Position numbers and translations under genes: made by a program. The notes beneath the pieces are model-generated. The model was not told the origin of the DNA and did no database searches. It was given only the letters and a program-made list of their open reading frames with translations. Shown in pieces: positions 1 to 10,340 of a stretch of 64,000 nucleotides of DNA; position 1 is the first letter of the stretch, and each line of letters opens with the position of its first letter. Location of the stretch: assembly GCF_007097485.1 (NCBI RefSeq), contig NZ_VKDE01000013.1, forward strand, positions 48,861 to 112,860. The letters run 5' to 3'. The DNA comes from Carboxylicivirga sp. M1479 (GTDB taxonomy: Bacteria; Bacteroidota; Bacteroidia; Bacteroidales; Marinilabiliaceae).

Positions 1-3000
1 CTGGACTCCTAGCCGGAACTTATGAAGTTGCTATAGTAGATGCAGAAGGTTGCAATATTTCAAGTGGACCAATTGTAATCAATGAGCCAGCACAAAGTAT
101 TGCGATTGATGACTTTACTGTTAGTCATACCACTTTACCATTAGCTAGCGATGGATCTATTTCTATCGCTGTTAGCGGTGGCGTAGGAACCTATCATTAT
201 GCCTGGTTTGATAAAGATGACAATGCAGTAGGTACTGATAATACTGTATTAGATGGTGTTGGAAAAGGAGAGTACTATGTTATCGTTACAGATGATAATG
301 CATGTTCTGTAAGAAGCGGACTGATAAATGTTGTTGGTCCAGATGCAAGCTTAGACTTTGACTATGAATTATACCATGTACGACCATGTAATGGTGATGG
401 TAATGGTATTATTGACATCACTAATATCTACGGTGGGCATAAAAACTTAGCTACCGGAAGTCCTACCTATAACATTAAAATAGAACAGGGTGCTGTTACA
501 CATGTAGAAGTTGATGCATTGAATTATACATACACTGGTGTATTGGCTGGTACTTACCAAATTACTATTACCGATAGAGATGGTAACACAGCACTTAAAG
601 AAGTAATTGTTACCGAAGAGCCTGTGTTAACAATTGCGAGCGATGTGATTAGCAATGCAACATGTTACTTGGGTAACAATGGTGTAATTGAAGTAACCGT
701 TGACGGAGGTATTCCAGATGCTTCGGGTAATTATTTCGTTGAGATTGTAGGCGATAATGGCGATTATCAAAGTAAGTCAGATGTTAAAGCAAACGTAGCT
801 TTAAATTTCTCAGGGCTTGCTGCAGCCACCTACAGCATAAGGGTAAGTGACCATGTTAAAGACTACCCTGGATACGAATCAGCACCTACTAATTGTTTTG
901 CTGAGGATATCAAAGAAATTACCCAACCAGAGGCACAAGTAGCTCTTGATGTTTCAGCAGGTAGTAAGGAAATTTGTTGGGGCGAGGATGCAAATTTAAC
1001 ATTGGCTGTTAGCAACTGGAACTTTAGTGATGGTAATCTTGCAGTAACTATTTTCGATGGAAAAAATAAATATACCGATGTAACAGTGAGTAGTTCACCG
1101 TTCAATGTAACTGTAACTCCAGAAACTAGAGGAAACTATGAATACAGCATATTAAAGGTTTATGAACCTGGAAATGCGACTTGTTTAAGAGGTTTTGATA
1201 TAACACCTGTTCCTGCCACTGTTATTGTTAACGAACCACCAACAGCGAGTATTTCATCTACTGTAACAGAAGTATGTCAGGGTGATGATGTTGGTTTATC
1301 GGTTGTATTTAGCAGTGGAACAGAGTGGACTTTTACATGGGAAGATCTTAATAATGGAAGTTCAGGTACTGTAACAACGACTAATAATCCATACTTATTC
1401 ACTGATTCACCAATTGACGATGCCAGATATGTGATCACATCTGTTGATAATACTACTTGTAGCAGTGTGGGTAATGGCGAAGTATTGGTAGATGTCAGAG
1501 ATAATCCAAGTGTATTGTTAAGCGGGGCAAAAGCCATTTGTGCAAATGATGCAAGCGGTGTTGATTTACAGCTCGATTTTACTGGGCAAGCACCCTACAC
1601 ACTAGTAATGGATGAAGATGGTAAAGAAGTAAGTTATACCTTTAATAGCGATTCAGAGACCTTAAACGTTAGGCCGCTTACAACCACTACATATACAGTT
1701 AAGTCAGTACGCGATGCCAACAGTTGTATTGTAAATGTGGCTGGCCAGCAAGCTATTGTAACCATCAATCACTTGCCTGAGCGCATTGCAAAAATCAATG
1801 TTGTAGATCCACAATATACCGATGGCGTTTGTCAAGGTGCTGTAGGCGTTGAGTATTCAGTAGAAGCGGTTAATTATGCGACTGGTGGATATACCTGGAT
1901 TGCTCCTGACAATAGTAGCATAGTATCAGGTGACGGTACTATTAAGGTTGAATTAGAATTTGATAGCAACTTTGCCGGAGGTTATCTTAAAGTTAAAGGA
2001 GGCGATAACGGTTGTGGTGAAGGTCCTGTTACTAAACTTTGGATTCCTGCTAAACCATTGCCTGCTAATCCGTCAGTGATTACTGGGCCAGCAGAATTAT
2101 GCGAGGGACAGTTTGGCTTCTCATACAGTATTACTCCAGTGGCGAATGCCACAGCATACCGATGGGAGTTGCCAACAGGCTTTAATATTGTTGGTGATAC
2201 CGATGGAGCTTCTATTGTTGTGGAATTAGATCCGATAATCAATTCCTTAAGTAGTACGATCAAGGTAATACCTTATAATAATTGTGGCGATGCTTTAGCT
2301 GATTCAGAACTAGGTGTTAATGTATATCCATTGCCAGTTGCCTATGCAGGGCCTAATGGAAATGTATGTGGTAGCGCTGATACCTATACGATGCAGGCAA
2401 ATAATGCATCTTTAGTTAATGCTGCTTATTCTGGTGAATGGGAAGTAGTAAGTGGAGAGGCTACTATTACCGACGTATCAAAATACAATACAACAGTCAC
2501 AAACTTAAGCAGAGGAGATGTCGTTTTCCGCTGGAGAGTGACAAATACTAATATGGGTAACAATCAATGTGGTGCAGAGTCGTTTACAACGGTGCGCAAC
2601 AATGAATTGTCAGTATTAGCTCAGGCTGCAAGCTCAACTGTATGTAACAGCATAGCCGATTTAACAGGAACACCAATTCCACTTGATATAGATGGTAATG
2701 TTTATGCCAATACAAGCGGCGCTTGGAAAGTGGTAGAGCCAATCAGTTCTACAGCGGTTATAAGTGATGGTAGCGCTAATGTCACTTCTGTTTCTAACCT
2801 GGAGAATGGGCGCAATGTATTTAGCTGGACAATAACTCAAAACGGGTGTTCAAGCACTGCATTGGTTGAAGTATACAATAATGAGCCATCTGATCCTGTA
2901 ATAACCAACGGTACATTGGTCGATGTGTGTGGTGACGCAGTAACATTAACGGCTGCCGGTTCGGTTGTTGGCAATGGTAGTTGGAGTTTGATTAGTGGTT

Positions 3001-6000
3001 CAGGTACTGTTGCAAGTTCTAATAGTACTACAACTAATATTACAGGCTTACGTCAAGGTGATAATACATTTAGATATACGATTGAAGAAGGAGGCTGTAC
3101 TAAGTCTTCTGAAATTGTTGTACGCAATAACAAATTAGATGTAAGTGCAGGAGCCGATGATATTGTTTGTGGTGATGTTTATTTATTAGAAGCTACACCT
3201 GTCGATCCTGCGAATGGTATCACTGGTTATTGGTCTTCAACAGAGAGTGTATTTTTTGTAGATGGAACTAATCCTTCTACCGAAGTGCGACAGTTGTTGC
3301 CAGATGACAATACACTGACATGGACTTTAAAGCAGAATGGATGTGAAAGCTCAGCTCAGGTTGTTATAACAAATAACCAACCAACATTAGCCGAAGTTGG
3401 AGCTAATGATGCCGTTTGTTCGTACGAAACAGAATTAAAAGCAACGAGCTTTCCTGATCTTGCCAGAGGAGAACAAGCTTACTGGTCAGTGCTTAGTGGA
3501 GCAGGTAAATTCGAGGATAAAACAAAGTTTAATACAAAAGTTAGTGGTCTAGGCCTTGGAGAAAACACTTTCCGATGGACCATTACTCATGAAGGATGTT
3601 CATCTTATGCCGATCAAACCATCACTAACTTACATGTTGAAGTAAATGCCGGAAAAGATACTGTTGTATGTGAGAAAACAGTGATGTTGAATGGCAATAA
3701 GCCTGTTAATGGAGATATAGGAGCATGGAGTATTGTTGAAGGTGGAGCGACTTATGAGGTAGATCAAAATAGTAACCCAAGTATTTTGTTAGGTAACCTG
3801 GAATATGGTGTAAATAGGTTCGCTTGGACTATTATGCATGAAACTTGTCCATCTTCTGATATCGTAACAGTTACTAATAATAAACCCTATTACATCGACT
3901 CTAACCAAGATAAACGTGAAGTTTCAGCAGGTTCGCAAGTTACTGTTAGCGGCAGTGAGGCTACGATGACGGCAGATAGGCCTCATGAAGGTAGTGGCTT
4001 TTGGATTTTGGTGTCTGGTGGTGGTAATATTGTTGATCCGGATAATGCAGGAACAAAAATTACGAATCTTCGTCAGGGAGAAAGTGTTTTCCGCTGGACA
4101 GTTACGAATGCGGGCTGTAGTTATTCATCGGATGTTACTGTAGTGAATGGCGCAATTGAACAAGCCAATGCAGGGCGTAACGATTCTACATGTAATGCTG
4201 AGATTCTTTTAAATGGTAACGAACCATTGGTAGCACTTGGTGAGTGGAGCATTATTGAGGGGGCCGGATCATTTGAAGATGAAAATAAGTTTAACACCAA
4301 AGTTGTTGGTTTAGATGCAGGAAGAAATATTTTCAGATGGACACTATATAATGGTGCCAGCAAGTCATATGATGATGTGGTGATAATAAACAATGAAGTG
4401 GTTGTCGCTAATGCCGGTGAAGATGGAACAATCTGTATTGATAATGTATTTGCATTAAGTGGTTCTATTCCAACTCCTAATCGCGAGACGGTTAAGTGGT
4501 CGGTGATTGGTGGTTCAGGTACCTTTGCTGATGAAAATGCTTATTCGACTACTGTTAGCGGACTTGAACAAGGTGAGAACATTATCAAGTACGAAGTTGA
4601 TTACCATGGTTGTTATTCAGAAGATTACATGACCATAATTAACGATACGCCAACCGAGCCTTTTGCTGGTGACAATGTAACTTTATGTACTGATTCAATT
4701 ATGTTAACGCCTAATACACCAACATTTGGTGTTGGAGAATGGATTCGTGTGAGCGGTCATGCTGATGCTCTTGCATTGGACGATAATTGGGCCAAGGACC
4801 TTGCTCCAGGTATTAATAAGTTGAGTTGGCAAATAAGTAATAACGGCTGTGTTTTAAGCGATACAATTACCATAATTAATAATCAACCGGATATGGCTGT
4901 TGCAGGACAGGATAGACCTGTTTGTGACAATTCGGTGGTATTATCGGCTAACCAACCACGTGCTGGTATGGGAATCGGATACTGGCAATTAATTGCCGGC
5001 TCAGGCAGTATAGCTGATTCAACCAATCGAGAATCTGCTGTAACTGACCTAGGATTAGGAAATAATCGCTTTAGATGGGTGATTGATAATAATGGTTGTC
5101 TTTCTATGGACGAAGTAAATATCGCCTATAACTTAGTTGAGGCGGATGCCGGTTATGCAATGGTCCTATGTGAAGATTCAACTGTACTAAATGCGAATAC
5201 AGCTTATCCAGGTGTTGGATCATGGGGAATTGAGTCAGGTAGCGGATCGGCAAGGTTTGAAGAACCTAATAACCCATATACTAAAGTGACTGGTTTGGAT
5301 CAGGGAGACAACATACTTACTTGGACAATCGACTATGGCGGATGTCAGTCAGTTAGTACTGTTGTTATCACAAATAATAGTCCAACCAAAGCTGATGCAG
5401 GTAGCGATCAGGCTTTATGTGATGTTAATATGGCGACATTAGGTGGTAATATACCTCTATCAGGACATGGAACCGGGCAATGGAGTATTAAAAATGGTAC
5501 TGGTAGTTTTGACAACATTGATGTTAATAATCCAACAGTAAATGATATTGAGTTCGGTGATAATATTTATCGCTGGACCATTAGTAATAAAGATTGTAAA
5601 TCGTTTGACGATGTTGTGATTAGTAATAATCGCATTGAATCAGTTGCAGGAGAATTGCAGGAACTGTGCGCGAGTGAAACAATTCTTGATGGTAATGCCG
5701 CAACACCAGGAATCGGAACTTGGAGCGTTATTGGTGGCACTAGTCAGGCATCTTTTGAGGATCTTCATAATCCGCACACAACGGTAAGTAACTTAGCAAA
5801 AGGCACAAATGTATTACGCTGGGTAGTTGCTTACCGAGGATGTGAAACAATATCAGAGGTAACAATTGTGAATAATTCTCCAAGTGCTGCCTATGCTGGT
5901 AATACTCAGGAGTTATGTGAGAGTGAAGCAGTGTTGGATGCCTCTGTTCCATCACCTGGTGAAGGTGTTTGGACAGTGATCAATGGCTCAGGAACGATAA

Positions 6001-7907
6001 CGGATCTAACTGACCCTAAAGCTCCGGTTACTGGTCTGTCTAAAGGAGACAATGTTTTAAGGTGGACTGTCAGCAATGGTATTTGTACATCAGTTGACGA
6101 AGTTCGAATTATTAATAACGAACCATCTGTACCATATGCTGGTATTGATGAAACAACCTGTGATGGTTCCATTAGCTTGAAAGCGGAAGAGCCTCTCGTT
6201 AATGAAGAGCATCTTTGGACAATTGAACAGGGTTATGGTAATTTTGATGATCCAACGAGTCCAACAGCGACTATTAGTAACTTAATGCCTGGTGATAATA
6301 TTCTAAAATGGACTATTACTCGAGGACAATGTGAATTGAGTCATTCAATCACGATATCAAACAACGCCGCTGAAATATCTGAAGCTGGACCTGATATAGA
6401 AGACTGTAAAGATTGGTCTGAACTTGATGCGAATGTACCGCAGGATGGTAATGGTATTGGAGAGTGGTCACTTGTGTCTGGTAAAGGAGATTTTGATAAT
6501 GCCTCTGATGCTAAAACGACTATTCGTAATCTTGGTTTCGGTGAAAATATATTAATGTGGACCATTACCAATGGCGATTGTTTTACTTCTGATCAGATCA
6601 CTATTTTTAATAAAATACCAGATCAATCAGAAGCTGGAGACGACCGCACAATATGCGAAGATTACATAACTCTAAATGCCAACGATCCGCTTGATGGAAT
6701 TGGACAATGGAGTGTTGAGAGTGGCATTGGTGAGTTTGTTGATGCTTCAAAACACAACACTCAGGTGACGGGTATTGGTTATGGTACCAACATATTTAAG
6801 TGGACGATCTCTTATGGTGATTGTACTACGGAAGATGTTGTACAGGTGACAAGTAATAAGGCGAGCCCATATGCTGGAGAAGATGATGTAACCTACGATA
6901 ATGAATATGACATGCAGGCACAAAACCCTGGTAGTTTAGATGGTGTTTGGACGGTAGTTTCAGGAGGAGGCACATTTGATGATCCTAACTTTTTTAACAC
7001 CACTGTACGTGACTTACCTGCTGGGAAAAGTACTTTCCGTTGGTCAATTATTACCGAAGGTTGTGAAGCTTACGATGAAGTAACCATTGATTATTTGGAG
7101 ACGCCGGATGCTGGATTTATTGTTGATCATGAGGTGGGTTGTTATCCTCTTGAAGTTAAGTTTACCAATTACTCTGTTAATGGTAGTAGGTATATTTGGG
7201 ACTTTGGAGATGGAACTGAATCTTATGTGTCCGACAAAGTGAATGGACCACAACACGTTTATGAGGATCCAGGTACATATACCGCTTCTTTAACAGTACC
7301 CGGACCTGGTGGTAATGATGCTATTTTTACACAACGTATAATCGTACATGATCATCCAGTAGCAGATTTTAATGTTGGGCCAGAGCTTGTGTATCTGCCA
7401 GAAGATGAAATTAGGTGTTACGACTTATCAATTGATGCTGTTAGTTGGTTCTGGGAGTTTGGCGATGGTCAAACATCCGAAGAGCAGAATCCAAGCTATC
7501 TATATACTGATGAGGGTACCTATTCTATTACATTGACTGTTCAGAATGGATTAGGATGTGAAGATAGTTTCACAAAAGATAATGCTATTGAGGCCTATTT
7601 AAGTGGTTATGTTGAATTCCCGAATGCCTTTAGGCCGCGTCCTGGTGGTTCTGGCGGATCTGGAACCATTGGTGAGCGTAACGATGCTATTTTTAAAGCC
7701 AAAAATAAAGATGTTGAAGAATATAGTATTCAAATATTTAATCGATGGGGGCAGCTTATTTACGAGTCAAAAGATATTGAACAAGGTTGGGATGGAACTT
7801 ATAAGGGTAAACTTGTGCCGCAGGCTGTTTATGTTTACAAAGCTTTTGTTAGATTTACCAACGGTAGAGAAAAAAATAAAGCAGGAAGCGTTTTATTAGT
7901 GAGATAA
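1..7907 (+). CDS. SprB-like giant cell-surface adhesin, T9SS cargo (5' end outside window)
   Basis: The reading frame is open from base 3, so the start lies upstream; no ATG at 519 (that codon is TTG). The first ~2.3 kb encodes SprB-type and Ig-like modules (for example GLLAGTYEV near base 3). From about 2343 to 7105 there are about 19 tandem repeats of roughly 83 residues with the pattern AG-x(4,5)-C, a GxWS block, an 'LxxGxNxxRWTI' block, GC and 'VxIxNN'. Two PKD domains follow (WDFGDGT near 7200, WEFGDGQ near 7450). The last ~95 residues (FPNAFRPRPG to the end, with IFNRWGQLIYES) are the gliding-motility-associated C-terminal domain, a type B T9SS sorting signal. The protein is therefore expected to be secreted and surface-anchored. 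The final repeat lacks the first cysteine. The stop codon overlaps the sprF start (TAATG). Family call is strong; exact role (gliding, adhesion) is inferred. Confidence 0.9.
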   Translation, partial: GLLAGTYEVAIVDAEGCNISSGPIVINEPAQSIAIDDFTVSHTTLPLASDGSISIAVSGGVGTYHYAWFDKDDNAVGTDNTVLDGVGKGEYYVIVTDDNACSVRSGLINVVGPDASLDFDYELYHVRPCNGDGNGIIDITNIYGGHKNLATGSPTYNIKIEQGAVTHVEVDALNYTYTGVLAGTYQITITDRDGNTALKEVIVTEEPVLTIASDVISNATCYLGNNGVIEVTVDGGIPDASGNYFVEIVGDNGDYQSKSDVKANVALNFSGLAAATYSIRVSDHVKDYPGYESAPTNCFAEDIKEITQPEAQVALDVSAGSKEICWGEDANLTLAVSNWNFSDGNLAVTIFDGKNKYTDVTVSSSPFNVTVTPETRGNYEYSILKVYEPGNATCLRGFDITPVPATVIVNEPPTASISSTVTEVCQGDDVGLSVVFSSGTEWTFTWEDLNNGSSGTVTTTNNPYLFTDSPIDDARYVITSVDNTTCSSVGNGEVLVDVRDNPSVLLSGAKAICANDASGVDLQLDFTGQAPYTLVMDEDGKEVSYTFNSDSETLNVRPLTTTTYTVKSVRDANSCIVNVAGQQAIVTINHLPERIAKINVVDPQYTDGVCQGAVGVEYSVEAVNYATGGYTWIAPDNSSIVSGDGTIKVELEFDSNFAGGYLKVKGGDNGCGEGPVTKLWIPAKPLPANPSVITGPAELCEGQFGFSYSITPVANATAYRWELPTGFNIVGDTDGASIVVELDPIINSLSSTIKVIPYNNCGDALADSELGVNVYPLPVAYAGPNGNVCGSADTYTMQANNASLVNAAYSGEWEVVSGEATITDVSKYNTTVTNLSRGDVVFRWRVTNTNMGNNQCGAESFTTVRNNELSVLAQAASSTVCNSIADLTGTPIPLDIDGNVYANTSGAWKVVEPISSTAVISDGSANVTSVSNLENGRNVFSWTITQNGCSSTALVEVYNNEPSDPVITNGTLVDVCGDAVTLTAAGSVVGNGSWSLISGSGTVASSNSTTTNITGLRQGDNTFRYTIEEGGCTKSSEIVVRNNKLDVSAGADDIVCGDVYLLEATPVDPANGITGYWSSTESVFFVDGTNPSTEVRQLLPDDNTLTWTLKQNGCESSAQVVITNNQPTLAEVGANDAVCSYETELKATSFPDLARGEQAYWSVLSGAGKFEDKTKFNTKVSGLGLGENTFRWTITHEGCSSYADQTITNLHVEVNAGKDTVVCEKTVMLNGNKPVNGDIGAWSIVEGGATYEVDQNSNPSILLGNLEYGVNRFAWTIMHETCPSSDIVTVTNNKPYYIDSNQDKREVSAGSQVTVSGSEATMTADRPHEGSGFWILVSGGGNIVDPDNAGTKITNLRQGESVFRWTVTNAGCSYSSDVTVVNGAIEQANAGRNDSTCNAEILLNGNEPLVALGEWSIIEGAGSFEDENKFNTKVVGLDAGRNIFRWTLYNGASKSYDDVVIINNEVVVANAGEDGTICIDNVFALSGSIPTPNRETVKWSVIGGSGTFADENAYSTTVSGLEQGENIIKYEVDYHGCYSEDYMTIINDTPTEPFAGDNVTLCTDSIMLTPNTPTFGVGEWIRVSGHADALALDDNWAKDLAPGINKLSWQISNNGCVLSDTITIINNQPDMAVAGQDRPVCDNSVVLSANQPRAGMGIGYWQLIAGSGSIADSTNRESAVTDLGLGNNRFRWVIDNNGCLSMDEVNIAYNLVEADAGYAMVLCEDSTVLNANTAYPGVGSWGIESGSGSARFEEPNNPYTKVTGLDQGDNILTWTIDYGGCQSVSTVVITNNSPTKADAGSDQALCDVNMATLGGNIPLSGHGTGQWSIKNGTGSFDNIDVNNPTVNDIEFGDNIYRWTISNKDCKSFDDVVISNNRIESVAGELQELCASETILDGNAATPGIGTWSVIGGTSQASFEDLHNPHTTVSNLAKGTNVLRWVVAYRGCETISEVTIVNNSPSAAYAGNTQELCESEAVLDASVPSPGEGVWTVINGSGTITDLTDPKAPVTGLSKGDNVLRWTVSNGICTSVDEVRIINNEPSVPYAGIDETTCDGSISLKAEEPLVNEEHLWTIEQGYGNFDDPTSPTATISNLMPGDNILKWTITRGQCELSHSITISNNAAEISEAGPDIEDCKDWSELDANVPQDGNGIGEWSLVSGKGDFDNASDAKTTIRNLGFGENILMWTITNGDCFTSDQITIFNKIPDQSEAGDDRTICEDYITLNANDPLDGIGQWSVESGIGEFVDASKHNTQVTGIGYGTNIFKWTISYGDCTTEDVVQVTSNKASPYAGEDDVTYDNEYDMQAQNPGSLDGVWTVVSGGGTFDDPNFFNTTVRDLPAGKSTFRWSIITEGCEAYDEVTIDYLETPDAGFIVDHEVGCYPLEVKFTNYSVNGSRYIWDFGDGTESYVSDKVNGPQHVYEDPGTYTASLTVPGPGGNDAIFTQRIIVHDHPVADFNVGPELVYLPEDEIRCYDLSIDAVSWFWEFGDGQTSEEQNPSYLYTDEGTYSITLTVQNGLGCEDSFTKDNAIEAYLSGYVEFPNAFRPRPGGSGGSGTIGERNDAIFKAKNKDVEEYSIQIFNRWGQLIYESKDIEQGWDGTYKGKLVPQAVYVYKAFVRFTNGREKNKAGSVLLVR

Positions 7908-9001
7908 TGGGAATAATAAGAGATATCATTTCAAAAGTTAATCAAGGCAAACAAGTGTTTGTGTTATGTGCTATTGTTATGCTTGTGGCCGGAGTTACTC
8001 GAGTGCAGGCGCAAGATGTATCATTTTCACAAATGTATGCCACTCCCATGTATCTAAGCCCATCGTTTACTGGTTTAACACAGGGAACACGTATGGGCTT
8101 AACCTATCGCGATCAGTGGCCTGGAATAGCCAATACATATAGTTCTTATGCCTTATCAGTCGATCATTTTTTTGATGAGTACAGTAGTGGTATTGGTTTT
8201 ATGGCTATGCGAGATGATGCTGGTAATGGACTTTTAGTTCGTCAGGACTTTAGCTTGCTGTATGCCTACGAGTTTGAGGTGGCTCGCGAGATATTTGTTC
8301 GCCCGGGTATTGAATTTGCTTATAAAGAGCGTAATCTAAATTTGGTCGATGCAGTTTTTCCATCCGATCAAAGTTTAGAAGGCGGTTTTATACCTGGCAG
8401 TGGAAGTACGGGTGAGGAGTACAGTCATAAGCAATTTGATGCAGCCGCTTCGGCCATGATTTATAGTGATGATTTTTGGTTTGGTTTTGCTTTTCACAAT
8501 TTGGTTAAAAGTAATATTGGAGTGACAGATATTGAAACTTATAATCCTTTTAAAACCACATTATATGGTGGATATAAGTATCAGTATAAAGATCAAATGC
8601 GTCGTAATGATGAGCAAAGTATTACACTTGCTTTTCATTATCGAATGCAAGAGAGTTTTCGTCAACTAGATGCGGGTACTTATTGGTATATTAATCCAAT
8701 AGAATTGGGATTGTGGTATAGAGGTATACCTTTTGCATCAAGTGGAGGGCTAGAGAATCAAGATGGCTTAATTTTTATACTTGGTATCAATGTAGGGTCT
8801 GCTCGTTTTGCTTATAGCTACGATTGGACATTATCCGAACTAGGTGGTTATAGTAATGGAGCCAATGAACTAACATTAATATACCGTTTTAATCAATCTG
8901 TTAAAAAAGTTAAGTCGCGTGGTGCTATACCGTGTAGTGCTCCAGGTATAAATGGAGGATCAGGTTCCAAATACCGTCGTCGATCTCGCTCTTTCTTTTA
9001 A
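7907..9001 (+). CDS. Type IX secretion membrane protein, PorP/SprF family
   Basis: 364 residues. An N-terminal hydrophobic signal ends near VQAQD (about residue 36), followed by the family signature DVSFSQMYATPMYLSPSFTG and a beta-rich body ending in aromatic residues (SFF), as expected of an outer-membrane barrel. PorP/SprF proteins are outer-membrane partners needed to expose or anchor specific T9SS cargo of the SprB type. The start codon overlaps the stop of the adhesin gene upstream (TAATG), so translation is probably coupled, and the pair reproduces the sprB-sprF arrangement known from Flavobacterium johnsoniae. The tail is unusually basic (KYRRRSRS). The family is clear; that it serves the upstream adhesin is inference from position. 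Confidence 0.9.
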   Translation: MGIIRDIISKVNQGKQVFVLCAIVMLVAGVTRVQAQDVSFSQMYATPMYLSPSFTGLTQGTRMGLTYRDQWPGIANTYSSYALSVDHFFDEYSSGIGFMAMRDDAGNGLLVRQDFSLLYAYEFEVAREIFVRPGIEFAYKERNLNLVDAVFPSDQSLEGGFIPGSGSTGEEYSHKQFDAAASAMIYSDDFWFGFAFHNLVKSNIGVTDIETYNPFKTTLYGGYKYQYKDQMRRNDEQSITLAFHYRMQESFRQLDAGTYWYINPIELGLWYRGIPFASSGGLENQDGLIFILGINVGSARFAYSYDWTLSELGGYSNGANELTLIYRFNQSVKKVKSRGAIPCSAPGINGGSGSKYRRRSRSFF

Positions 9002-9134
9002 TAGTATTGCTTACAAATGGGTATTAGTACATTACGGTTAATGGCGCTAATTAAGTACTGTAGTGCTTTATTATAGGGCCGTGTAGAAAGTTTAAAAAAA
9101 GAGAGCAAATATTTTTATATGAATGGTAATCCGT

Positions 9135-9142
9135 TATATTTG
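9135..9142 (+). promoter_or_regulatory. Putative Bacteroidota -7 box (TATATTTG)
   Basis: TATATTTG matches the TAnnTTTG -7 consensus of the Bacteroidota primary sigma factor and lies about 40 bp before the OmpH-like gene. No clear -33 TTTG at the usual spacing was found, so this is only a candidate. Confidence 0.4.
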
Positions 9143-9183
9143 TTCTCCGTAAAATTAAAAGGTTAAATTTCACTAGGGAGAGT

Positions 9184-9786
9184 ATGAAACAATTATCAAC
9201 AGTGTTGAATGGCGTATTATTAGTAGCTGTTATTATATTATTTGTATTGCATTTTTCTAACTCAGGAAACAGTCAGGCAAAAAACATAGCCGATACGACA
9301 GTGCAAGGAGGAGAAGTTTTTCCTGTAGCTTATATTAATACAGATTCACTATTATTAAACTACAGCTTTGCAAAGGAAGTTAACGAGCAGTTAATGGGTA
9401 AAGAAGAAGCATCAAGAGCTGATTTTAATGAAAAGGCAAAAGTGTTTCAGCAGGATGCAGTTGAGTTTCAGCGTAAAGTTCAAAACAATGGTTTTTTGAG
9501 TATGGAGCGTGCTCAAAAGGAGCAAGAGCGCCTGGCAAAGGCTGAGCAGGATTTACAACAGCTGAATCAGCAGTTGACGAACGAGTTGATGAAAGAACAA
9601 GACAAATTAAACCGTCAGTTACGCGATACTCTAATGAATTATCTTGATGAGTATGCTAAGGTAAATCCTTACAAGGTTATTTTAAGTAATACATTAGGTG
9701 ATAATGTACTGTATGGAGCTGATGGCGTTGATATTACCAATGAAATTGTAGAGGTATTAAATGCCCGTCATTTGGCTTCTAAGTAA
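9184..9786 (+). CDS. OmpH/Skp-family periplasmic chaperone-like protein
   Basis: 200 residues. An N-terminal hydrophobic segment (about residues 7-24) is followed by VAYINTDSLLLNYSFAKEV, which matches the OmpH/Skp opening strand. A long Gln/Glu/Lys-rich alpha-helical region (about 70-155) forms the coiled-coil 'tentacles', and a C-terminal strand carries the DVTNEI-like end (GVDITNEIVEVLN). Skp-type proteins hold unfolded outer-membrane proteins in the periplasm. It may be a membrane-tethered variant, because no clear signal-peptidase site is visible. It sits after the SprB/SprF pair but behind its own candidate promoter and ends in a strong hairpin terminator. Confidence 0.8.
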   Translation: MKQLSTVLNGVLLVAVIILFVLHFSNSGNSQAKNIADTTVQGGEVFPVAYINTDSLLLNYSFAKEVNEQLMGKEEASRADFNEKAKVFQQDAVEFQRKVQNNGFLSMERAQKEQERLAKAEQDLQQLNQQLTNELMKEQDKLNRQLRDTLMNYLDEYAKVNPYKVILSNTLGDNVLYGADGVDITNEIVEVLNARHLASK

Positions 9787-9805
9787 TAGCTAAAACGTAT
9801 TATAA

Positions 9806-9838
9806 AAAGGCAGAGGTCAAGCGACTTCTGCCTTTTTT
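9806..9838 (+). terminator. Rho-independent terminator after OmpH-like gene
   Basis: An 11-bp stem (AGGCAGAGGTC / GACTTCTGCCT, one G-T pair) with a 4-nt loop is followed by six T. Confidence 0.85.
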
Positions 9839-9840
9839 CA

Positions 9841-10340
9841 TTTTTATACTTTGCTTTCGTTTGTCACATGGAATTCTCAAGTAAAATTTATTTATCTTCT
9901 GTGTGTCAAACCGAATTATCAACTTTACAAGTTCGTATCATTTGTTATGGACCAAAAGTGTCCTAAATGATTTATTGATATGAATCGAACTGATTGAAAT
10001 TAAGTATGATATTAGTGTTAATTAAAAACTGGGGTTCTTTTAAGCATCATATCTTATGGCCTCTCTTTTAAATGACTTTAGTTTTCTCGAAAGCTTTAGT
10101 AAGACCGAGAAGTTCCGAACTTGATTCGGAAATCACTCGGCCGCACTTAAGCTTGAGATAAATTGAAGCGGAGCGGAAATCATGAATACCTTTGAAAGGT
10201 TGAGGCGATATGAACTAATAAGAAAGTAATTTAAAAAGTAGCCTTGATCTTTTTCCTTAGTTTTTTAGATCAAGCTAAAAAAGTAAGTTGGGTTTGGGCG
10301 AATAGCCCAATTGAAAAAAATATTTAGGACAACATTGGTT
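9841..10340. other. 500-bp non-coding stretch with several hairpins
   Basis: No convincing ORF. It holds one copy of a ~76-bp repeat (9865-9940, listed separately), a strong interrupted hairpin at 10105-10140 (CCGAG, TTCCGAA / TTCGGAA, CTCGG), and an 8-bp stem CTTGATCT/AGATCAAG at 10243-10274. The string AGTTGGGTTTGGG near 10286 recurs near 34967. It looks like an accumulation of degenerate intergenic repeats rather than a gene. Confidence 0.5.
9865..9940. repeat. ~76-bp interspersed repeat, copy 1
   Basis: Aligns without gaps to 11945-12020; by hand count 55 of 76 positions are identical, with the blocks CACATGGAA and GTGTGTCAA fully shared. It lies in a gene-free region just past a terminator. 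Confidence 0.7.

Noticed and set aside
519..521. Start of the adhesin at 519
   Set aside because: The codon is TTG within an open frame that continues upstream to base 3 with clear SprB-type sequence.
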